Shown here: in pieces, positions 11,550-23,569 of the stretch
Numbering within the stretch: position 1 is the first letter of the stretch
Layout of the letters: the number at the start of each line of letters is the position of its first letter
Source of the DNA: Eremochloa ophiuroides
Lineage: Eukaryota > Streptophyta > Magnoliopsida > Poales > Poaceae
DNA length: 64,000 nt
Direction: 5' to 3'
Assembly: GCA_038502445.1 (NCBI GenBank)
Contig: JAHLJS010000009.1
Coordinates: 28,584,118-28,648,117, forward strand
The notes under the pieces: model-generated
What the model saw: only the letters and a program-made list of their open reading frames with translations
Database searches by the model: none
Told to the model about the DNA's origin: nothing
Program-made: the position numbers and the translations under genes

Positions 11550-12760
11550 GCTTGTATCAGAGAGTTCCATTGATAAGTCATTACGGTATTACTTTGCAAA
11601 ACTTCAAAATATTTTGGATCATAAAAATCTAAATTGGCTATTTTGGTCCAAATCGTTTACTCTTATCTTATTCTGTAAAGGAGTTATGGTAGCATGTGGA
11701 ACAACTTTATTACTAGCCCTATGTTAAGTTTAATTACGCATTTAATTATCTTGCATTGATTTAAAATTCGTAAGTACGATTCATGCATCATGTTAAAATC
11801 ATTATGTTAATACTTCCTCCTTAAAAGTTAGAGGTTAGAGTTGAGTCGAGCTGTGCTCAGGGTCTCCGAAGTCGTCTGCTGGAGAGTCTGGTATAGCTCT
11901 TGTATCTTTCTCTTTCTGTAAGACTTATCTACTTTAATATATTATTCCTGCTTTACTTTACTGGGTTTTTACTTAGTGCATTACTTTAATAGTATTGTTG
12001 TGAGTTATCATATTACTTGGTCGGTTTGCATTAGATTGTGATCCTGTAACCAGCTCACGTGTGTAGTTCATCGCCTGTCATAGGGTGCTCTAGTTGCCTT
12101 GATCACTGCTAGAGTAGTAAGGCTTAGTGTAAGCGTGATGCTTAGACTAGATCTTGCCTTTGAATGCCACTTGTCGCACGGATTGTTTGTGGGTGCTAGC
12201 AGGTAGTGACAGCCCTATCTAGTCTTAGTATCCCTCCACGTGTTTTAGGCAAGTTCTTAAAAGGTAGGCTCCCACAACAGCATAGGCGCTTCGAGTAGAG
12301 GTTATATCCTCTAGTGTCTCGCACTATCCCCTACACACCGGAAGTAAGGTAGCAGTCTTAGTGTATTTCGTCCATTTGATAGGATAGATCACAGAAGTGA
12401 AGTTTGAATCATAGGAACCTTTCTCACTCGTTGTCCTCCCACTAGTTACACTACACTAGTTATCTTTTAGCATTTCATTTGTTATCTTTGAATCATCACC
12501 TTCCTATCATACTTCGATTACCCCCTCTGCACTAGTTGTGCTAAGCTGAGATAGATTTAAGGATCTCCTTCTATTAACATTTCTAGCAATCGCTTTCCCT
12601 TGGGATAAAATAAATAACGATACCTTGGAATACTCCTGGGTGAAGTGCTACAGCGGTATATTCTGTGCGCTAAGGAATTATCCAATAGACATAAGAAATA
12701 CCCCAAGCATTTCTGGCGCTGTTATCAGAGATAGCCTAACACCCTGTCTCTGGTGGTTGC
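11550..12760 (+). other. Untranslated leader of the gypsy remnant, truncated
   Basis: AT-rich sequence directly after the PBS-like site, with no open frame above about 60 codons and no gag motif. It probably represents the 5' leader of the gypsy element. It ends where copia-LTR-like sequence begins near 12764, so the rest of the element is missing. Confidence 0.45.
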
Positions 12761-12763
12761 GCT

Positions 12764-13560
12764 AAGAAGTGTCAACAGCCGGTACTCCCCACTAGAACTC
12801 GTTGGAGCACCCGCGCAAGGATGTAGCTCCCCCTTGATCCGTGCAAGGGTCAAGTGCTCTCTACAGGCTGATACTTCACCACTCTGGCATGGTGAATCAC
12901 CCACAACTGCTCATAAGATGAGTTGGGTCATCCACAAGCTGCACCGGATGATCACCAAGCTCTCAATCACTACCAAAATATCTAGGTGATGCCGATCACC
13001 AAGAGTAACAAGCAAGAACTCTCACAACCACAACAAGCCTAATGAGAAGGGTGGATGCACACTTGCTACACTCTTCTCGCTCTATTGAGATTTCAAGCCA
13101 CGATTCTCAAATCGCAATAACCTGACTAGGCTCTTGCACTCACAAGCACTCCCAAGGTGTTTCTCAGCTGATCAAATGCGCAAGAGAGTTAGTATGAATG
13201 AGTTAGAGAAGTATAAATACCGCCACATCTAAAACTAGTCATTTCAAACAAGTACAACTGAAAATCAGGAGATCTGGACTTGGATGATGGCTTGCTCTGG
13301 ACCATTTGCCCGCGTCTGAACTCTCACAACGGCTACTGCAACAAACACTATGCCGACAGTGTCTGGACTTAGAGCTATGGTCCGGACCCTCGGTCCAGAC
13401 GCTGTCCGGACACCTCAAACCCGCTTTGGTCACTTTTGCCGACCTCTGAACGTGCGTACACCGGACGCACACTGTTCATAGCGTCAAGACGACTTTAAAT
13501 CACACAAAGGCAATTGGACGGGGCACAGTGGTCCCGACGCCCATGGCCCCAGCGTCCGGA
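12764..13560 (-). repeat. Diverged partial LTR, same family as 6852-8479
   Basis: From GCCGGTACTCCCCACTAGAA onward the order of motifs matches 7108-7560: GTTGGAGCACCCGCGCAAGG, the AGCTCCCCCTTGATC block, CTCTCTACAGGCTGAT, TAGGTGATGCCGATCACC and AAGAGTAACAAGC. The TATA region GAAGTATAAATACCG at 13210-13224 follows. The GTCGGAC array is represented by a changed GTCCGGAC form (13370-13560). Neither LTR terminus is preserved. Confidence 0.75.
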
Positions 13561-14160
13561 GCTCCCCAGTGCCTGAGGAGCAACCTGCGCAAGCCATGCA
13601 CCCTCCGGACACTGACCCATCATTAAAGGATCCTGTCCCTTTTGCCACGTGACCCCATGTGCGACGCCTCAAATTGTGTTGTAACATGGGGGAGTTTTGC
13701 CACATGTGTCGGGAATTGTGTTGTCACAAAATAGTGCATTGCAGTATTTACACTCGTCGTTGCAAGAGGTGAGCCCTATAGCAACTATTTTTGTTAGTGT
13801 TGTTATATGTTACAACTATTGCCATGATGCATGGGTGTTCCATTCGTATTGATTAGCGTTGCAACCATAAAGGAAAGAGTTGCTATTGATGGACTTTTTT
13901 TGCCACATTGTTGTTGAAATATTGATCTTGACCATTGCAATTAGGTTGCTGGTTATCACAACTAATTAATAAAAATGATGCAATAGCATGCTGGTATCGC
14001 CACAGTTTTGTAACGTTGTAAAAACTTGCTCACATCCATTGCAATATGTAGTTGTTTATTGCGACTAAAATTATTAAGTGAGGTAATAGTAAGTACGATT
14101 GCCATGGATGTGTTTTGTTGTAACTAAGTCCCGGTGCTGTTGGGATAATCTGCTATAGGG
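13561..14160. repeat. Short-repeat-rich segment, possible DNA-transposon end
   Basis: Variants of GTTGCAAC, GTTGTAAC and TTGCCA(T/C) recur in both orientations about every 30-60 bp. This is the style of subterminal repeats in CACTA (En/Spm) elements. I did not find matching CACTA termini or a target duplication, so the class is a guess. No gene is seen. Confidence 0.35.
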
Positions 14161-14632
14161 AACGTAATTCGATCATTGGCTCTTGTGTATAACACATTTA
14201 ATAGGGTCGGCCTGCATCAATCCTTCTGGTGTCGTAAAAGGGCATGATAAACTGCTTTGGCCCTCGATCGATCGCCCTGATCTGCCTATGTATGTCAACG
14301 GCAGCAGGGACACGTGATCAACAGGAGGTTCCTCTCCAGCAGCGCAGAAGACGCGAGGGCATGTCAACCAGAAGTATACGTGAGAGCGCGCAGTGATCGA
14401 TCGATCGAGAGGCAACGCAACAAGCAGGTGCATCCATGACAAAAGTGTCTAGGGTGCACATGTTCTTAATTACAATTTGATCATATAGCGTGACTTCTAT
14501 TTGCTATATATGGCATTTATAAGTTCATCATATATACATATACTATATATATCTAGCTGGTCTCCTAATCCAGTCATACTTGGTTTGTTGTCTTAGATTT
14601 TATATTTATATCATCTGCTCGCTCATATGTGA
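14161..14632. other. Intergenic, nothing recognised
   Basis: No coding region, LTR or MITE terminus is supported. Short GATC-rich and TATA-rich simple stretches occur. Confidence 0.5.
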
Positions 14633-15764
14633 ACTGTTGTAGGGTCCATATGGTGGGCTAGAGGAGGGGTGAATAGTCCTTTTTGAAATTTATCGCAGCA
14701 GAATAAAACATATTCTGTTCTAACAACAATTCACCCCTCTAACTAGACTCTAAGAACCTTGTCAAAGATCCTCTGCAAGAAACAAAGGTGCTAGCCTAGC
14801 TTGAGCTTCCCTAACCATTCTAGCACAAGGTCACACAAAGCTAAGTGCTAGTATTTCTAGAACAGGGAGCTCCTATCAACTAGCAAGTAAAAGCGCACTA
14901 AGAACCTAAACTCACTAAATGCTCAATGATAAGGATACAAAATCCTAATCAATGAGCGCAAGTTAGTTACACAAACTAAACAAGACACTAGTCCTAAGCT
15001 ACACAAGCTTAGAACGTTAGTCGCAAGCTACACAAGCTAACCGATCTCACAAGAGCGACTACAACTACACAAGTAAAGTAGTGCACAATATAAATAACTT
15101 GTGTAGAAGGGAGCAAACCATCACGAAGGATGGGAAGATGGCACAGTGATTTTTGCCCGGAGGTTCACTTGTCACCACAAGCTACATCCTCCGTTGAAAC
15201 AAGCTCCAAGGTTGCCTTCGATCCTCTAGCAAAAGGTCACCCACCACAAGTCACCACCCCCACGTGGGGCACCCACAAGCACTTTCTATTTGATCCGGCC
15301 AGACCACTTGTCGCTCTTCACGTCTCGCTCTGCTAGCGATGCTCTTCGCGATCTCCCGCGTGGTGAGCTCCAACCGCTCACAATCTTCCCGAAGCCAAGC
15401 ACAACTCCTTGCTTGCTTCCAAGGAGTCTCTCGCCACCAAGCCATCTAGAGGTGGCGACCTCCAAGAGTAACAAGCACCACCGGCTTGCAACTCGATCAC
15501 CTAGTGCCAACTTTTGCAATCTCTCAACGCAATGCACTATCGATCGATCACTCACTCTCAAATGTAATCTTAATTAGCACTAGTGAGTAGGAGGGACCAA
15601 GCCAAGCACAAGCAAAGGAAACACATTCCCAAGGTGCTCAACCAGCTGCCTTGGCTGGCCCTTACTCTAATTTATAGCCCCCAAAAGAATAGAGCCGTTA
15701 TACTCCTTCATTGGGATGACTGCGCGTGCACTGGACACGTCCGGTGTATAGCCTGTTGACACGT

Positions 15765-18204
15765 TGAAAGGGTCGAGATGGTGGACTAGAGGGGGTGAAT
15801 AGTCCGACAAAAATTAATCGCAACGGAAAATAAAACCTAATCGGTTCTAGCGACAATTCACCCCTCTAACTAAGACTCTAAGCACCTTGCAAAAGATCCT
15901 AACAGGAAGTAAAGGTGCAAGCCTACCTTGAGCTTCCCTAAACTGTTCTAACGTAAGGTCACATAAACCTAAGAACTAGTACTTTAAGCACCGAGGAGCT
16001 CCTACCAACTAGCAAGCAAAAGCGCACTAAGCGTGTAAGCTCACTACGTGCTCAATGACAAGGATACACAATCCTAATCAAGGAGCACAACTTGTTTAGT
16101 TACACAAACTAAACAAGAAACTACTTCTAAGCTACACAAGCTAAGAAGGTGAGTGGCAAGCTACACAAGCTAACCGGTCTCACAAGAGCAACTACAACTA
16201 CATAAGTAAAGTAATGCACAAAGTAAAGGACTTGTGTAGAAGGGAGCAAACCACCGCAAAGGATGGAAAGATGTTGATGCGGTGATTTATTTCCCGGAGG
16301 TTCACCTGTCGCCACAAGCTACGTCCTCAGTTGAGACAAGCTCCAAGGTTGTCGCCGGTCCTCTTGCTAGTGGTGACCCGCAAGTCACACTCTCCCACGT
16401 GGAGTGCTTACCACAAGCTCTAGCACTCGACTCGGTCGGACCACTTGTCGCTCTTCACGTCTCGCTCTACTAGCGATGCACTTCCCGATCTCCCGCGGGG
16501 TGAGCTCCAACCCCTCACAAAGCTTTTTTGGAGCTAAGCACAATCTTCTTGCTTGCTTCCACGGAGCCTCTCGCCACCAAGCCGTCTAGGAGGTGGCGAC
16601 CTCCAAGAGTAACAAGCACCATCGGCTTGCAACTCGATCACCTAGTGCCACTCAAAGCAATCTCACAATGCAATGCACTAGCAATCGATCACTCACTTCT
16701 TCAATGCGAATTATATGAGCACAAGTGAGTTGGAGAGCATTAAGCCAAGCACAAGCAAAGGAAACACATTCCCAAGGTGCAAGACCACTATCACAGTCGG
16801 CCACACACTCCTATAAATAGCCCTCAAGCCAAAGGAGCCGTTACCAACTCAAACCGGCCATCGAACCGAGCGTCGGACCCTCGCACGTGCAACCATCGGA
16901 CTAATGTTCATGGTCTGACGCCTTGGATTTGCGCCACGTGTCACTAACCATTTGAATCCGACCGTTACCACGCTCTAACGGCTCTCTGTGAGCATCGTAC
17001 TGTGCGTCGGACCGGAGCATCGGACCATTGCTTAGGGACGGTCTACAGAGAAGTTCTCCGAGAGCAAAATAGCGTCGGACCCTACCATCGGACTGTCCTG
17101 GGGTGGGAAGTCGGACTATTGTTCAAGATCCTATGCTTTAACCCCTCCAAATGGCTGTTTTTAGAGCATCGGACCATACCATCGGACTGGTTCGACGCTT
17201 AGCGTCGGACTATTGTTTCACAGAGTCCTACGCCTGCCTTCGTTCGGTAAAACGGCGATATCTCTTAGCTCCGAACTCCGATTTCGATGATCTTGGACAT
17301 TTTGAAAAGCTTATTCAGAGGGCTACACAACCCAATTGATTTCTTGATCCAAAACGCAAAGGATAAAAGTAGTTTATCCATCCAAGATCCAACCAAGCTC
17401 AGTGCGAGCTCGAAACTTCCACTCTTTTGCAAATGTGCCAACTCCAAAGTTTTCCACTACCTTGTGCATGTGAGTGGCACTAGATTTTTCAAAGGATTTT
17501 TCACTCTTTATTGCCACACCACTCTATCCTAGCAATGCAAAGTTAGATCACTCCGAGTGGCACTAGATGACCGATATACAAATAAGTTTGCCCCTCTTGA
17601 TAGTACGGCCATCTATCCTAAATTCGGACAAGCACTTCTCTACTCAACCTTAGACCGGTGAAATAGAAATGCCCTATGGTTATACCTTTGCCTTGCGCTT
17701 TCCATTCCAATCACTGTCTTCATCACCTTCTCCATCTCCAACTCGGTCGATGCCAGTGAACCACATGTACCAACACCTCATGAATGATATGATCCACTTC
17801 ATATCATCATGTGATTTTTGGTCCATCGATCCTCGACTTCACTTGCTCTTCACTCTTGCTTCGGCCTTCAGCGCCAAGTCTTACTTAAGTCTCCTGACAC
17901 TCCGTACCAATGACTTCAAAGCCTCCAACTTACCCTTTGCCCCTGCAACGAGTCCATCAAGCCAAGTGTTGTGTTGATCTTCTCCACCTAGCCACATGAT
18001 TCCATGTCATATCTCATGTGCATTAAGCTCCTTCATCATCACATGTGTGAGCTAGGCAACACTCTACAAACCATATCCACCTCCACGGCATAGTTGCTCA
18101 CACACATGTACTTGTGGACTAATCTCCTGTGTAATCAACACTTAAACACATATTAGTCCACCTAAGTTGTCACTCTATTACCAAAACCAAACAAGGACCT
18201 TTCA
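15765..18204. mobile_element. Solo LTR B (2440 bp) nested in solo LTR A
   Basis: Begins TGAAAGGGTCG and ends GGACCTTTCA, flanked by CACGT at 15760-15764 and 18205-18209. It belongs to the same family as LTR A: the starts and ends of the two read in parallel, as does the middle block AGTAACAAGCACCATCGGCT. It has a GTCGGAC-type array at 16860-17225 and a TATA-like CTATAAATAGCC at about 16811-16822. No internal coding region is present. Confidence 0.88.
16860..17225. repeat. GTCGGAC-type array in solo LTR B
   Basis: Copies of GCGTCGGAC, CATCGGAC and GTCTGACGC are spread over about 365 bp just after the TATA-like box. The equivalent part of LTR A (18240-18430) has a different array built on CTCCGG and GGACGC forms. 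The array type therefore changes between copies of one family. Confidence 0.6.
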
Positions 18205-19399
18205 CACGTGTACTAGCCGTTTGAATCTAGACATCGCACGCAAATGTTCTGCACTCACTCAACGCTCCGGAGCACCCATTGGACACTCCGGGGCACCCAC
18301 CGGATGTTTTGAGTTGCACGTATCGTGCAATTCTAGTGAGCATTTGAGAGCTCCAACTTCGCACAGGACGCGTCTAGTGTGCACCCACCGAACGCTGGAG
18401 CGTCTGGTGCGCTCTCGGCCAACGCTATAATGCACCTAATGGACGCTGCTAAAATGGCTATAATGCATCTATGGTAACAGCCCCGCGTTCGGTGCCTGCC
18501 TCCGCTCGCTAAAATGGCTATAACTTTTTAATTTTGAACTCCGATTTCGATGATCTTGGATATTTTGAAAAGCTTATTCAGAGGGCTACATAATCAACAT
18601 GAATACATGATCCAAAGCACAATTCATCAAAGCCATTTTCAAATCAAGAGCCATCACTCCTCGTTTTCAACTCGAGAAATCTCCAAAACTTCTCGAACTC
18701 CTTCTCCTTTGCAAATGTGCCAACACCACCATGTGTACACCGTCATGAGCATGTGTATTAGCATTTTCACAAATATTTTCACAAAAGATTTTCACTCTCA
18801 CTTGCCACGCCACTCAATCCTAGCAATGTCACAATGTTAGATCACTCAAGTGGCACGAGATGACCGATAGTCATGCATGTTTTGGAGATTTCTCTTGATA
18901 CTACGGCCATCTATCCTAGATTCGGTCAAGCACTTCTCTATTCAACCTTAAATTGGTGAAATAGAAATGCCCTAGGTTATACGTTTGCCTTGCGCTTTCC
19001 ATTCCAATCACTGTCTTCATCTCCAACGCTGTCGATGCCAATGCAACACATCCACCAACACCTCGACAATGATATGATCCACTTCACATCATCACATGAC
19101 TTTTGGTCCATCAATCCTTGACTTTGCTTGCGTTAGTTCATCGGCTCCAAGCCCGGCCCATTGACTCGCCCTTCACACTTGCAACCCGTCGATGCTAAGT
19201 CATGTTTTGATCTTCTCCACCAAGACACATGATTTCATGTCATGTCTCATGCGTTTAGATCCTTTACCATCACATGTGTGAGCTAAGCATCATCTCCATA
19301 CCTGTATACTAATCACGTGTGTAATCAACACTTAAACAAATATTAGTCCACCTAAATTGTCACTCAATTACCAAAATCAAATAAGGACCTTTCAACTGT

Positions 19400-19745
19400 A
19401 GTTATGTATATCTTTGTTGATCCAATTGTCCGACAGAAATTTTATCGGATTAGTATAATATAATGTCACGTCATGGTAATTCGAGTTGGATGCGCATGGA
19501 CAGGTCTAATCCTATTTGCCCTCCAAGAACATCCAAAATGCAACTTCTAACTCACCAAGCTTACTATCAACAATTTTCTCTTGACACCCACAACATCTTT
19601 GTCTAAATCTTGCATGCAAAAAACTCCATTGGAAGCGGCATCCACGGTTGCTCCAATTAATCATACAATACATAAGCACCATCATGAAACCTACATCTCG
19701 GCCACCCCGGACTCGGCTGCCAATGCGGCTAGGGCCTCAAAGAGC
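19400..19745. other. Intergenic, nothing recognised
   Basis: AT-rich sequence between the solo LTR and a decayed zinc-knuckle gene. No gene or transposon terminus is supported. Confidence 0.5.
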
Positions 19746-21030
19746 TCCTAGTTGTCCATCTTTGTCGCAACTCTTATTGCCTTGACCACCTACTCCTGGA
19801 GGTTCTGTCCAAACATATCAACGAACTCTGTGAGTGCTGCATCTGGTGTTGGTGACTGGCCATTGATGAAATCCAGCTCACGCATAAGCTTGCGCTCGGC
19901 GCGCTGTGCCACTGTGACAAGGGATGGACGAGCAGTAAGGCACAGGCTGGAGCGAGTGGGGGCTGGTACTCGACAGGTTGGCTTTCTTTTGAACATCTGC
20001 CATATGTGCTGGCCTCAGTAGCACCGGCTCATGGATATTTCTGAACATCTACCTACAGAAAGAGGCACAACCAACAATGTCCTCTATGTCGGTGAAACCA
20101 CCGGTGTCCTCTAGCCCCAAGCACGAGGGTGATCTTTAGTTTGCCTCTAGAGTTGTTCTCTGGGTGGACTGTGGAGCATCCATGCGGGGCGGAGAACGCC
20201 TGAGCCAGCTTGAACTCGAGGAGCATCGAGTCGTCTTCAAGGGACATGACAGGTTGGTATCTCTACTCATCCCCAGGTCCGCAACCAAGCTCTAGCATGG
20301 GATCAAGCCCTGTCGACTGGAACACCAACGGAAAATGTAGTCGTCGCGCTGGTCCAGGCACGCGGAGCCGAAGAGCGCAAATGAAGGAACCTTGGGTTGT
20401 GCAAGGTGCGTTCAGGTTCACGATCCATTTTCGGACTGCTTTGTGGTGGTGGTGGTGGTGTAGGATTGGATTTGGATTTGCATACGGTGTGCTTCAATGG
20501 TCGAAAAACGATGCGGCTATGTGTGTTCTCTGATGGAAAGGTTAACCTAGATCGGAGGCTGGTGGAGATGAAGCAAGGCCGACGAGCATGATAGGTGCGG
20601 GAGATGTGGCCAATCCCCCAACATCTAAGATAGCGCACTGGATCTCTGCATTGCGCGACGCGATGGTCATGGCCGAGACACAAGTAGTAGAGGCTGGCGA
20701 ATTGGCATTTAAAGGCATCCGAACCACCGAGTGCCTTCTCTTCCTGAGCTCTCCCCGTTGACTGGGGCTTGTCGCCGAAACAGGGCTTTCTCCACTAGTG
20801 CATGCACTTTGCATTGTGCCAAGCCAGAGAAAAGCAGAGCATCAGAGGTAGAAGCATCAGGAGGCGTAGTCACACTGACGGGGTGGATCACGATGGACTT
20901 CAGCTTGGGCGGTGGAGGTCGCTCTGGTGGCGCAGGGGCAGCCAGGCTGAGAAGGGATGATGGCTGCAGAGCATCAACAGATGAGGTGGAAGCCGTGCAA
21001 CGTTGCGGAACTCGAGGGCTATATACCATA
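19746..21030 (-). pseudogene. Decayed zinc-knuckle protein gene (LINE ORF1-like / retroelement-derived)
   Basis: On the minus strand, tandem CCHC-like segments read CLGHDHRVAQC and then RCWGIGHISRTY (about 20600-20690), with the last Cys of the second knuckle changed. This double knuckle with a CRDPVR linker is typical of a large grass family of LINE ORF1-like or DUF4283/zf-CCHC_4 proteins. A Pro-rich stretch follows. The segment at 19790-19996 has the C-terminal signature of that family (RPSLVTVAQRAERKLMRE, then a TEFVDMFG-like motif). The pieces are in different frames, so frameshifts separate them. The N-terminal part (20709-21029) is low-complexity Pro/Ser/Ala. It probably has no present function. 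Which retroelement it belonged to is inference. Confidence 0.6.
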
Positions 21031-22614
21031 ATCTAGTTGCTGTTCTCTAAGTACTGTCTAGCTCCCATTGTCTGATAGAAAGCAATGAAGGTTTTCAACA
21101 TGTTGCAGTTTTTTAGACACATCAAGTTGACACGTTGCATTATGATCTGAAGGAAGTGTTCAGTGTCAAGTCTCCCTACATAGTGTGCATTGAGTACGTA
21201 GTGTGCATTGAGAGCTGAGTCCAATGGCCAGGCAATGAGATGTTGAAAATCCAACAATGGGAGGCCCCTTTCGATGGAAGAAAATTTGGAAATTTAGTTG
21301 CCCAACAAACTGCAGATGTTCGCTGACGGAACATAAGAGAATATCCCATGCAGGCTTATCATCGTCAAGAGAAGTTCTCTTGTCTGAGTTGGCTAGATGA
21401 TACCAAAAAAGAAAAATAAAAAAACTCACAAGGCACACCAGCTCAGACACGCAAATTTAAGGATATATCATTTTTCTGTATTTTGTGTGTTTGCTTAGCA
21501 TGACCGTGTGCATGGGTACTATATAGCTTGTTTGCACCGGCCGTGCACTACGACGGCTCGACATTGGGATACTGGGTTGGATCTATCGTTGATTTGTCAA
21601 GCGCTTGAGCATGTATGTATCTGGAACAATTGATCCCCTAAACGTCCATTTAGCCAGTTTAAACACCGTGTAAAAGCTACACGGTGCATACCATTTCCAT
21701 TTAATCATCCATTTAGCCAGTTTATTAGCTGTTTAGTACAATGGCTAAACGGAAGGTCACCGACTGTTTACCGTTTTAGCGTTCAGAAAAATATTGTCGG
21801 AGACTAATATAAATTAGCGAACTTGAAAAGTCTAATTGACCTCTCTCAACTATGTGTATGTGACCGTTCGTTTTTCCTCAGCTTTTTTTTGACCTTCCTC
21901 AATTTTTTTAAACCATTGACTCACCTTGAGTGATTTTGATGGTGGTTTTGCTGATGTAGTGCAGGATAAATCAGACTAAGCTAAAATATCAGTAAGGTAA
22001 ACCAGAATAGAAAGTTTTTAGTCTTATAATGCTCTATCCTATGGTGTTTAGCTTCAAATTGTTTAAAATTTTATCAGCTCATTTTGGCACTTAGGAGTAT
22101 TTGCTAGCAGAAGCTTTCCTTATCTATTATATTTATTAGTCCTTGTTGATCGTTGGACTATGTGAAGTACCGTTGGTGTGCGACAGGCTGATGACACTCG
22201 ACAGGGGCGTAGCTAGAGCCACGGACCATCCTAGAATTTTGAGCGTATTATTAAAGTTATCATAGGCATTTAGATAATAAATAATTTTAAGTAATTTTTG
22301 GAGTTTCAGTAAATTATATTTGCTCATTGACATGTTATGTTTAGGCTTTGTTTGGTAGAGCGCCCACCAGCTTCGGTTTCGGGTACTTGCACTACTGGAA
22401 ACATGAAATTCCCTATCGCTTCAAAAACGGTATAATTTTTTATTAGTATGTAATTAACTGACAGAGAAATTTTAGTTTACACTGGTGTTGATGGACTAGA
22501 GCAAGCAACATTTTTATTTATCTTAAAATGGATCAAGATTTAAGTGAAACCACTAGTTTTTGTTTCATCGGTTTTGGATCCGCCGTGTTCTTTAGCACAA
22601 AGCTGAAAATGTTT
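21031..22614. other. Intergenic with possible transposon ends
   Basis: No gene is supported. A perfect 9-bp stem with a 5-nt loop lies at 21664-21686. TCCATTTAGCCAGTTT occurs twice (from about 21645 and 21708). ACAGGGGCGTAGCTAGAGCC near 22200 resembles hAT-type ends, and CACTACTGGAAACATGAAAT at about 22390 resembles a CACTA terminus. None has a partner I can see. Confidence 0.4.
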
Positions 22615-22619
22615 GTTGA

Positions 22620-23569
22620 TGTTGGATTTAATTGGGATTACCCAATTTATTCATCAATTAAATCAAATGAAAATTCCAAGGTCAAAGTTAATGCTAGGTG
22701 TAATTTGTGAGGTGTTTTATGTAGTGTAACTTATGGATTGATGAGATTTATGTGCATGGTAATCATTATGTGTTAGTGGTTCATGATGTATGTTTTAGTG
22801 GTTTCCGTTACTAGTAATGGACAATTGATTTGTCGGTTTCATGAGTTACTAGTAACATATTTTGCCATGATGGACATTATCCTTCATGCGCATGTCTCTT
22901 CACTTTCATATTCCTTCATCGCTGCATAAAAAGAGGCACTCCTCTTGTTCGTGAGAGAGAGAGCTAGAACACCATCACGCTATTGTTGTGCTGCTATCTG
23001 CCATTCTCGTCCCAGTCCTTGCGCACACAAGTCCTGGGAGAGTAGGCCTCCGGAACGTCTCCGTCCAGAGAGTTCACCTGCTCAGGTGAAGGGCGGCAAT
23101 CACGTTTTTGGGGAGTGTCCATCGGCGGCACGACTACTCGCCTCGAACGCTTCCTGTTCCCGGCGTTGGCGGAGATCCTGGTGGCGGTGCAAGTCTCTGT
23201 TCCCAGCGTTGGTGAGGACGCGATCTTCACTGCTTCCTTTCGGCACTGCATCGAGCGGGACGACTACTCCGACAAAGCACCATATCATTTTCGGGTGCTT
23301 CCGGCTCAGCCGCTGGGTATTACCTCTTCAAGCGATTTGTTAATTTTATTTTCAAAATCACAATCTTGCTGGCTAGTGCGTACAGTACCTTTGACATGTT
23401 TTATTTGAGCAATAACTCATGTCATATCTTACTGGTTATCACTAAAATAATATTTATGATGATGATGACGATGTTTTGGTTAGACAAGCACATATATGAC
23501 GTCATGATATTTCTGCTTACATTATTTTTATGGATTAAATTAAACATGAATTTGCCTAAATTTGTAACA
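22620..23569 (+). repeat. Left LTR of the 6.3-kb copia element
   Basis: 950 bp, TGTTGG...GTAACA. It matches the right LTR nearly base for base over long stretches, for example 23080-23440 against 28460-28820. A TATA-like CATAAAAAG lies at 22925-22933, followed by a CT/GA-rich putative transcript start. Confidence 0.9.

Larger units (their letters stand above)
14638..19394. mobile_element. Solo LTR A, interrupted by solo LTR B
   Basis: Starts TGTAGGGTCC at 14638 and ends GGACCTTTCA at 19394, flanked by the direct repeat ACTGT (14633-14637 and 19395-19399). No gag or pol lies within it. Its first part (14638-15764) parallels the start of LTR B, including CAATTCACCCCTCTAACTA, and its second part (18205-19394) parallels the end of LTR B, including ATTTTGAAAAGCTTATTCAG. 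Removing LTR B and one copy of its duplication leaves about 2.3 kb. This is a classic solo LTR left by LTR-LTR recombination. Confidence 0.85.

Noticed and set aside
22390..22410. CACTA-type terminus CACTACTGGAAAC
   Set aside because: I could not find a second terminus with a 3-bp duplication, so an element is not called.
22945..23408. GC-rich open frames in the left LTR, repeated at 28366-28790
   Set aside because: They lie in the LTR, occur in both copies and in overlapping phases. They are LTR sequence, not a gene.
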